Of a stretch of DNA of 64,000 bases, positions 59,075 through 64,000 are shown piece by piece. The DNA comes from Mycobacterium syngnathidarum (GTDB taxonomy: Bacteria > Actinomycetota > Actinomycetes > Mycobacteriales > Mycobacteriaceae). Made by a program: the position numbers and the translations under genes. The notes under the pieces are model-generated. The model was not told where the DNA came from. It did not search any database and saw nothing but the letters and a program-made list of their open reading frames with translations. The first letter of the stretch is position 1. Each line of letters begins with the position of its first letter. The DNA lies in NCBI RefSeq assembly GCF_001942625.1, contig NZ_MLCL01000004.1, positions 1-64,000 on the forward strand, in the 5' to 3' direction.

Positions 59075-61261
59075 TCAGGCAGCGTCTTTCTTCTCGGCCT
59101 TCTTCTCGGCCTTCTTGTCAGGCTTCTTCTCGGACTTCGTGGCGGCCTTCAGTGAATCGCCTGCCTTCCCGGCGTTGGCTTTCACGTCGTTGGCTGCCTT
59201 CTCAGCACCTTTCTGAACGCCCTCGGCCGCCGACCTGATCTGCTTACGGCCATTCTCGGCGAGCTTGTTCAGCCGATCCTGGGTGTCCTTGACCGCCGTG
59301 GCCGTCCGCTCACGTGCCTTCTGCGCCTGGGCCTTAGCCCGGTCGCCGGCGTCCTTGACCGTCTTCTCGACTTCCTGCCGTGCATCCTCGCCTGCCGCGG
59401 CAAGCTTCTTGACGCCGTCATCGAGGTTCTCCTGGGCGTTGCCCACGACAGGCTCGTCCACCGCGGTTTTCAGATCCACGGTGTCCGTACCGACATTGCT
59501 CTGCGTGAGGGGCTTCGGCTCGAAGCTCGTCGTCGCAAGGCTCTGCGTGCCGGTGTCGCTGAGTGTGTCGAGCACATCCGGGGAGAGGCTGTCCAAGGGA
59601 TTGCCCACGCCCAGCAAGCCAAGCAGGGTCTTGATCGGATTGGAAACCGGGGTCTGGCTCACCAGGCCGTCGTCGATCGCCTTCTGAATGCCGGTCAGCA
59701 GGTTGTTCACCAGATGGCCCGGAACCTGTCCCCAATCGACATCCGCGGGAAGAGTTCCGAAAGCCGTTGGGATATCTGCCTCGTCGAGTGTGCGGTCATA
59801 CACACCGGTTTCCGGGTTGTAATACACATCCGTGTAGCCGAGGTTGACCAGGCTGGTGAGCACCGGGCTCAGCGCCGTGCCGATCGGGTTGTTGAGATTC
59901 GCCCCGGTCAGCAAGTTGACGACGTCATACGCCAGATACGTCGGCTCCAGCAGCGGCAGGCTCTGCGCCGGGATCGTCACGTAGATGTTGAGCTTGGGCC
60001 CCTTGGTGGGGTCATCGCCTGGGTTCGCCAAATAGTCGGTGATGTCGTCGCCGAGCTGCTGGACGACCTGATCGACGAGCACCGTGGTGAGCGAATCCAG
60101 CGACTGGTTGCGCAGGATATAAGTCGGGAACAGTCCTGCCGCAACATTGTTCGCCATCGTGAACGGGTTGGGCCAGGCGGCGAAGTCCGACAGCGGCAGA
60201 TACTCCGCCGTTGCGTCGATCTTGATCGGGATCAGGTTGGCGCCGCCGAGGGTGAGTCCGAACAGCTGTATATCGTTGAGCAGACCTTGTCCGTCGGTAC
60301 TGCTTTGCACCTGCGTATCCGGTGTCACCGTGTCGATCCCCAACAGCCCGAACAACGGATACGCGCGGGCCAGGATGCCGCCGTTGGCCCGACCCGGGTT
60401 GTCGATCAGGATCATCGGCAGGATCGTGAAGCTCCCGAGCAGCGGATCCGTGCCCGTATACGCCGCTCCACCAGGCTGATTCGGCAGATCATCGACCACC
60501 TGCTGATACGCCGCTCCGGCCGCGAAGGCCCCGAAACCCCAGCCCGCAACGACGGGCACGCGGAGATCTACCACGTCGGCGGTGAGGGGCGGCAGATCAA
60601 TGCCGGTGATTGCCTTGAAAGTGGCTTCCAACAGTTTGAACTCTGCGCCAGATGTGGGAAGGCCAAGCGCGTCGAAGATCGCCTCGAGGCTGATGTCGAG
60701 GTACGGGGTGTTGTTGATCTCGTCGGCGACCGAGTTGGGGAACGACGGTGTCCACCCGAGGTCGACACCGAGCAATTTCAGCAGGGTGAAGAGACCGCCG
60801 GACGTGATCAGGTTGACCCCAGCCGACGAGAGCGGATCCTCGAGGTCGATTCCGAGAAGTTCGGCCAGGTCGCCTACCGGCAATCCTGAGAGGGCGCCGC
60901 CAAGCGCCCCTCCCAGCGCGTCGTTGAGCGGGCCCTCGATGGCAGCCGTCGGATCGATACCCGCTGCCTGCAGGAGAGCAGCCAAGTTGAAGGTGTTGAC
61001 GAACGCCGTTTGAAGCTGCGCGCTGACGGTTTGGAACTGGTTGTACACCTGGGTTCCGAGGCCGCCCGTGAGGTCAGGGATCTGGTCGGGCGGCGGGAAG
61101 ATCTGGACACCGGATTGCAGCCGTACGTCCCGCTGGACCGCGGCGGCCTGAGCCGTTGGCGGAGCAACACCCACCGTAAGCGCAGTGACTGTTGCGGTTG
61201 CCGCACCGAGGGTCGCCACCCTCTTGACGCGCCGCCGCTGCCTACGGTGTTTGACTGCCAT
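59075..61261 (-). CDS. Large secreted PE-PPE-like protein with Lys/Ala tail
   Basis: A 728-residue exported protein. A basic start and hydrophobic signal (ATVTALTVGVAPPTAQAA) are followed by a Leu/Gly/Asp-rich body that resembles proteins annotated PE-PPE-domain (VPVVAGWGFGAFAAGAAYQQ). The last 120 residues are a helical Lys/Ala-rich tail (VEKTVKDAGDRAKAQAQKA and the KKAEKK repeats), similar in style to HBHA. It probably sits in or on the envelope. The function is unknown. Confidence 0.75.
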   Translation of the reverse strand: MAVKHRRQRRRVKRVATLGAATATVTALTVGVAPPTAQAAAVQRDVRLQSGVQIFPPPDQIPDLTGGLGTQVYNQFQTVSAQLQTAFVNTFNLAALLQAAGIDPTAAIEGPLNDALGGALGGALSGLPVGDLAELLGIDLEDPLSSAGVNLITSGGLFTLLKLLGVDLGWTPSFPNSVADEINNTPYLDISLEAIFDALGLPTSGAEFKLLEATFKAITGIDLPPLTADVVDLRVPVVAGWGFGAFAAGAAYQQVVDDLPNQPGGAAYTGTDPLLGSFTILPMILIDNPGRANGGILARAYPLFGLLGIDTVTPDTQVQSSTDGQGLLNDIQLFGLTLGGANLIPIKIDATAEYLPLSDFAAWPNPFTMANNVAAGLFPTYILRNQSLDSLTTVLVDQVVQQLGDDITDYLANPGDDPTKGPKLNIYVTIPAQSLPLLEPTYLAYDVVNLLTGANLNNPIGTALSPVLTSLVNLGYTDVYYNPETGVYDRTLDEADIPTAFGTLPADVDWGQVPGHLVNNLLTGIQKAIDDGLVSQTPVSNPIKTLLGLLGVGNPLDSLSPDVLDTLSDTGTQSLATTSFEPKPLTQSNVGTDTVDLKTAVDEPVVGNAQENLDDGVKKLAAAGEDARQEVEKTVKDAGDRAKAQAQKARERTATAVKDTQDRLNKLAENGRKQIRSAAEGVQKGAEKAANDVKANAGKAGDSLKAATKSEKKPDKKAEKKAEKKDAA

Positions 61262-61609
61262 CCGACCAGTCCTTTCGGCAACTTTCTCAGGTTGATCTCA
61301 GGCAACGTAGCACTAATGTGACCTCCGTCACGGCATTGCTGAAAAGAATTCGATATTCGCCTATGCAATCTGTCGCAAACTAGTTGCGAGGGAATCGATC
61401 CCTGCTGCACTGGTCAGAGGTATATTGACGCGTGCGACAGGCTATTGTGACTCCTGTTGCCGATTGCTGGGTGTGATGTTGCTACGCGCCACGCGTGCGG
61501 ATCTTGCCGTTGCCGGGCATCCGGCGGACTGTCAACTGATTCCGATCGCCGACGAAATGGCCCCAACCTGCGCCGGTCGGTTCCGACCGTAGCCTGTCAG
61601 CCGTTCGAT
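61262..61609. other. Upstream region of the PE-PPE-like gene
   Basis: A gap of 348 bases with no gene. It holds a short palindrome-like site, CGCAAACTAGTTGCG (61374-61388), that may be regulatory. Confidence 0.4.
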
Positions 61610-62416
61610 CTACTCGATCCGTCGTTTGCTGTAGGACAGGAGGGCTCGCCGGGCCGCGGCGTCGACCTGGTCCACGTAGCCGCCGGCGAACAGTACGACG
61701 TGAGCCAGCAGCGGATAGAGCTGATGCAGGTCGACCCGATCGCGCCATCCGTCTCGCAACGGCCGGACAGACTGATACGACGCCAACACCTCATCGAGGA
61801 ACGGGAAGCCGAAAAGCGCCAGCATCGCCAGATCCGTCTCGCGATGGCCACCGTGTGCGGCCGGGTCGATGAGCACCGCGCCGTCGGCGGTCCACATCAC
61901 GTTGCCGCTCCAGAGGTCACCGTGCAGCCTGGCCGGCCGGTCATCATCGTCGAACACGCCTGTGCGGCAAAGGTCGGCAACCGCCGCGATGGCGTCCCGG
62001 GTCTCGACGCTCAGCATGGGCGCGGCGAGCTCCGTCATCGGGACCAACCGGGCGTCGGCGTAGAAAGCGCCCCAAGAATCATTGCCGGCCAATGACATTG
62101 GCAACGGCTGTGACATCGGCCCGAAGAATCCTCCCCCGTCGTAACCGTCCGGCCCCGACCCATGGGCTGGCGCACCCGCGTCGTGGGTGCGCGCCAGCTG
62201 CGCACCGAAGTCACGTGCCGCCCGCGTGGTGGGCGCCACCGAGTACAGCCGCTGCAGAGTCAATGAGGTTGCGTCGTAATCGATTACCGGAACACAGGGA
62301 ACGCCACCCCGCACCGCCAGCCAGTTCAGTCCGGCCGCCTCCGCAGCGAAGAACCCTGCCGGCGCCGACGCATGACGTTTGACAAAGACATCGGCCCGGT
62401 CCGCGGCATTGGGCAT
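61610..62416 (-). CDS. Fructosamine kinase-like phosphotransferase
   Basis: A 268-residue APH-fold kinase. The ATP lysine is probably in DVFVKRHASA. The catalytic loop is LHGDLWSGNVMW and the metal Asp is in VLIDPAAHGGHRETDLAM, a strong fructosamine-kinase signature. FGGGFFGP-like glycines (DGGGFFGP) precede it. It removes sugar adducts from proteins by 3-phosphorylation or acts on a related substrate. Confidence 0.88.
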   Translation of the reverse strand: MPNAADRADVFVKRHASAPAGFFAAEAAGLNWLAVRGGVPCVPVIDYDATSLTLQRLYSVAPTTRAARDFGAQLARTHDAGAPAHGSGPDGYDGGGFFGPMSQPLPMSLAGNDSWGAFYADARLVPMTELAAPMLSVETRDAIAAVADLCRTGVFDDDDRPARLHGDLWSGNVMWTADGAVLIDPAAHGGHRETDLAMLALFGFPFLDEVLASYQSVRPLRDGWRDRVDLHQLYPLLAHVVLFAGGYVDQVDAAARRALLSYSKRRIE

Positions 62417-62512
62417 ATCAGCCAGGCTACCGGCGTCACTCTGATCATCCGCGCGGATGACACCGGCACATGGGTGGACGGCTATGCCTGACCCACGACG
62501 TATTGCCCTGAC

Positions 62513-63781
62513 CTATGCGGCTTGTGGTGGGGGTTCGGGTTGGAAGGGTGGGTACCACCACCAGTCGGCGCGTTCACCGGTGGGTCCCGGGCACGGTGGC
62601 ACCTGGGGTGAGGGTGTGGTCGGTGGGCGGGCCAGCGATCCGGCGTCCAACCGTTTTCCGGTGGGGTCGGTGACGACGAGTCGGCGCGCGGGCCCGGTGA
62701 TGGTGATGCCGCCCTGGTGGTGTGCCCGGTGGTGATAGGGGCAGACCAGCACCAGGTTGTCCAGGTCGGTGCGGCCGCCGTCTTCCCAATGCACGATGTG
62801 GTGGGCGTGCAGGCCGCGGGTGGCGCCGCAGCCGGGCACCACACAGCAGCGATCACGATGCTCCAACGCCCGACGCAACCGTCGACTGACAGTGCGGGTC
62901 GCGCGGCCGACACCGATGGGTTGGCCCCGGCGTTCGAACCACACCTCACACGTGGCGTCACACAACAAGTATTGACGTTCGTCATCGGTCAGCACCGGAC
63001 CCAGATGCAGGGCGGCGATGCGGTCGGTGAGGTTCAGATGGACCGCGACGGTGGTGTGCTGACCGTGTGGGCGGGCGGCTACATCGGTATCCCAGCCGGC
63101 CTGGATCAGGCTGATGAACGCATCCACACTGTTGGGAAACGGCGGTGCCTGAGCCGAGGTCGGCTCACCGGTATTTGAGTCGATGTCGTGGTCACGTTTC
63201 CAGTCGGCCACCAGCGCATCGTGATGGGATTGGAGCGCAGCCTCGAACTTGGCTGCCTCCAACCGCGGTAGCCGGATCCGCCAGGTGGTGTATTCGTCGG
63301 TGGGGCCGGGGATCTTGGTGATCTCCCGCTGCGGTTCGGGTTTCGGATCAGGTTCCGGGCGCGGCTCGAGCTTGATCGCGGTGCGCAGTTGGGTCACGGT
63401 GGCGACTGCGGCCAACTCGGCATAATGCGCGTCGGAACCGTCGGCGGCGCGTTCGGCGATCACCCCCACCTGATCCAGCGAGAGCCGGCCTTCTCGCAGG
63501 TCTTGGGTGCAGCGGGGGAATTCGTCAACCCGCCGTGCCACCGCCACCACGGTCTCGGCGTTACGCGGGGTGACACCGGTCTTCCAGGCCACCAACGCCG
63601 CAACCGAACGGGCGCCGGTCATTCCGCACAAGTCACCACGATCCAGTTCGGCGACGATGTCCACGATGCGCCCGTCGATGGCGTTGCGCTGGCCGCACAG
63701 CTCCGACAACTCGTCGAACAACACCTCCAACCGCTGCGCAGGGCTCACCTCAGCATCGAAAGAAGCTGCGGCTGAAGGCAT
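62513..63781 (-). CDS. DUF222/HNH endonuclease-like protein (13E12 family)
   Basis: A 422-residue protein. The N-terminal DUF222 helical domain spans residues 10-300, followed by an HNH domain (GLHAHHIVHWEDGG, NLVLVCPYHHRAHH with zinc cysteines in CCVVPGCG). I chose the ATG at 63781 (MPSAAASF). This multi-copy family is often linked to mobile DNA. Confidence 0.87.
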   Translation of the reverse strand: MPSAAASFDAEVSPAQRLEVLFDELSELCGQRNAIDGRIVDIVAELDRGDLCGMTGARSVAALVAWKTGVTPRNAETVVAVARRVDEFPRCTQDLREGRLSLDQVGVIAERAADGSDAHYAELAAVATVTQLRTAIKLEPRPEPDPKPEPQREITKIPGPTDEYTTWRIRLPRLEAAKFEAALQSHHDALVADWKRDHDIDSNTGEPTSAQAPPFPNSVDAFISLIQAGWDTDVAARPHGQHTTVAVHLNLTDRIAALHLGPVLTDDERQYLLCDATCEVWFERRGQPIGVGRATRTVSRRLRRALEHRDRCCVVPGCGATRGLHAHHIVHWEDGGRTDLDNLVLVCPYHHRAHHQGGITITGPARRLVVTDPTGKRLDAGSLARPPTTPSPQVPPCPGPTGERADWWWYPPFQPEPPPQAA

Positions 63782-63860
63782 AACCTCATCAAAGCAGAGA
63801 GGTCCGACATTTTTCGGACCGGAACGACGACAACCGCGGCCATCCGGCAAGATAGCTGGG

Positions 63861-64000
63861 GTGGGGATAAGCCTGTTGCCTTTTACTCGCCTGTCGGACG
63901 CTGACGTCGCGGGTGCCCTCGATCATGCGGTGGCCGTGATCAACCCGGTTATCGATGTGTTCACTCGATTCGATCCGCTCGGGCTGAGGCGACGCACCCA
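63861..64000 (+). CDS. Start of an unknown gene (cut by window end)
   Basis: A GTG at 63861 opens a frame to the edge: GISLLPFTRLSDADVAGALD, then AVINPVIDVFTRFDPLG. It has protein-like content and lies divergent from the DUF222 gene. I do not recognise it from 46 residues. Confidence 0.4.
   Translation, partial: MGISLLPFTRLSDADVAGALDHAVAVINPVIDVFTRFDPLGLRRRT

Overview
The window looks like chromosomal DNA of a fast-growing mycobacterium (Mycolicibacterium type). The sequence is GC-rich and many genes start with GTG. It carries an MmpL exporter, DUF222/HNH, AbiEi-like, DUF1023, EspC-like and PE-PPE-like proteins. The stretch holding the DUF2786 gene, a monoacylglycerol lipase, sigG and a pirin resembles the Rv0181c-Rv0185 neighbourhood of M. 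tuberculosis as I remember it. No homology search was run; all family calls come from reading translations.

Left chromosomal part (1-10843): the 3' part of an mmpL gene; a YdhR-like protein; a metallo-beta-lactamase-fold gene divergent from a MocR-type regulator, with a paired CCAATTGGA operator between them; and a minus-strand operon of cyclase-ATPase regulator, glycosyltransferase and O-methyltransferase.

Accessory island (about 10844-36152, 25.3 kb): a Tn554/RIT-like element that splits the ortholog of a TIGR04338 metallopeptidase gene (Rv0185-like). The C-terminal half lies at 10694-10843 and the N-terminal half at 36153-36473. Joining the two outer ends rebuilds the reading frame through the HELAHH zinc motif. 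The left end carries a translationally coupled operon of recombinase-type genes, a small helper, and, strikingly, an intact homologue of the very gene that is disrupted. The cargo includes a GNAT-ASCH-membrane protein operon, a decayed DarTG locus with an intact DarG macrodomain, a large unknown protein, methyltransferase, HxlR, PIN and IS3 remnants, an amidase, and a type VII-type cassette (EspC-like, DUF1023 hydrolase, lipoprotein). At the right end lies a compact operon (30371-33947) of an HTH protein, DUF4031, a thymidylate-synthase-fold enzyme with a cytosine-type active-site substitution, a UDG-like protein and an aGPT-Pplase3-like protein, followed by a HigB/HigA-ImmA toxin-antitoxin pair. 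I read this operon as a nucleotide or DNA base hypermodification system and regard it as the best candidate for an undescribed system here.

Right chromosomal part (36153-64000): DUF2786 protein, lipoprotein hydrolase, monoacylglycerol lipase and sigG; an AbiEi-like gene bracketed by 53-bp inverted repeats; TerC and TMEM165/GDT1 transporters, each behind a yybP-ykoY-like manganese riboswitch; an NDMA-dependent alcohol dehydrogenase under a KstR-like operator; an SDR, a pirin and a sorbosone-dehydrogenase-like lipoprotein; an AraC-VOC-UvrA-like operon; a barnase/barstar pair; an OafA-SGNH acyltransferase; a carotenoid oxygenase with its TetR regulator; a large secreted PE-PPE-like protein; a fructosamine-kinase-like protein; and a DUF222/HNH protein.
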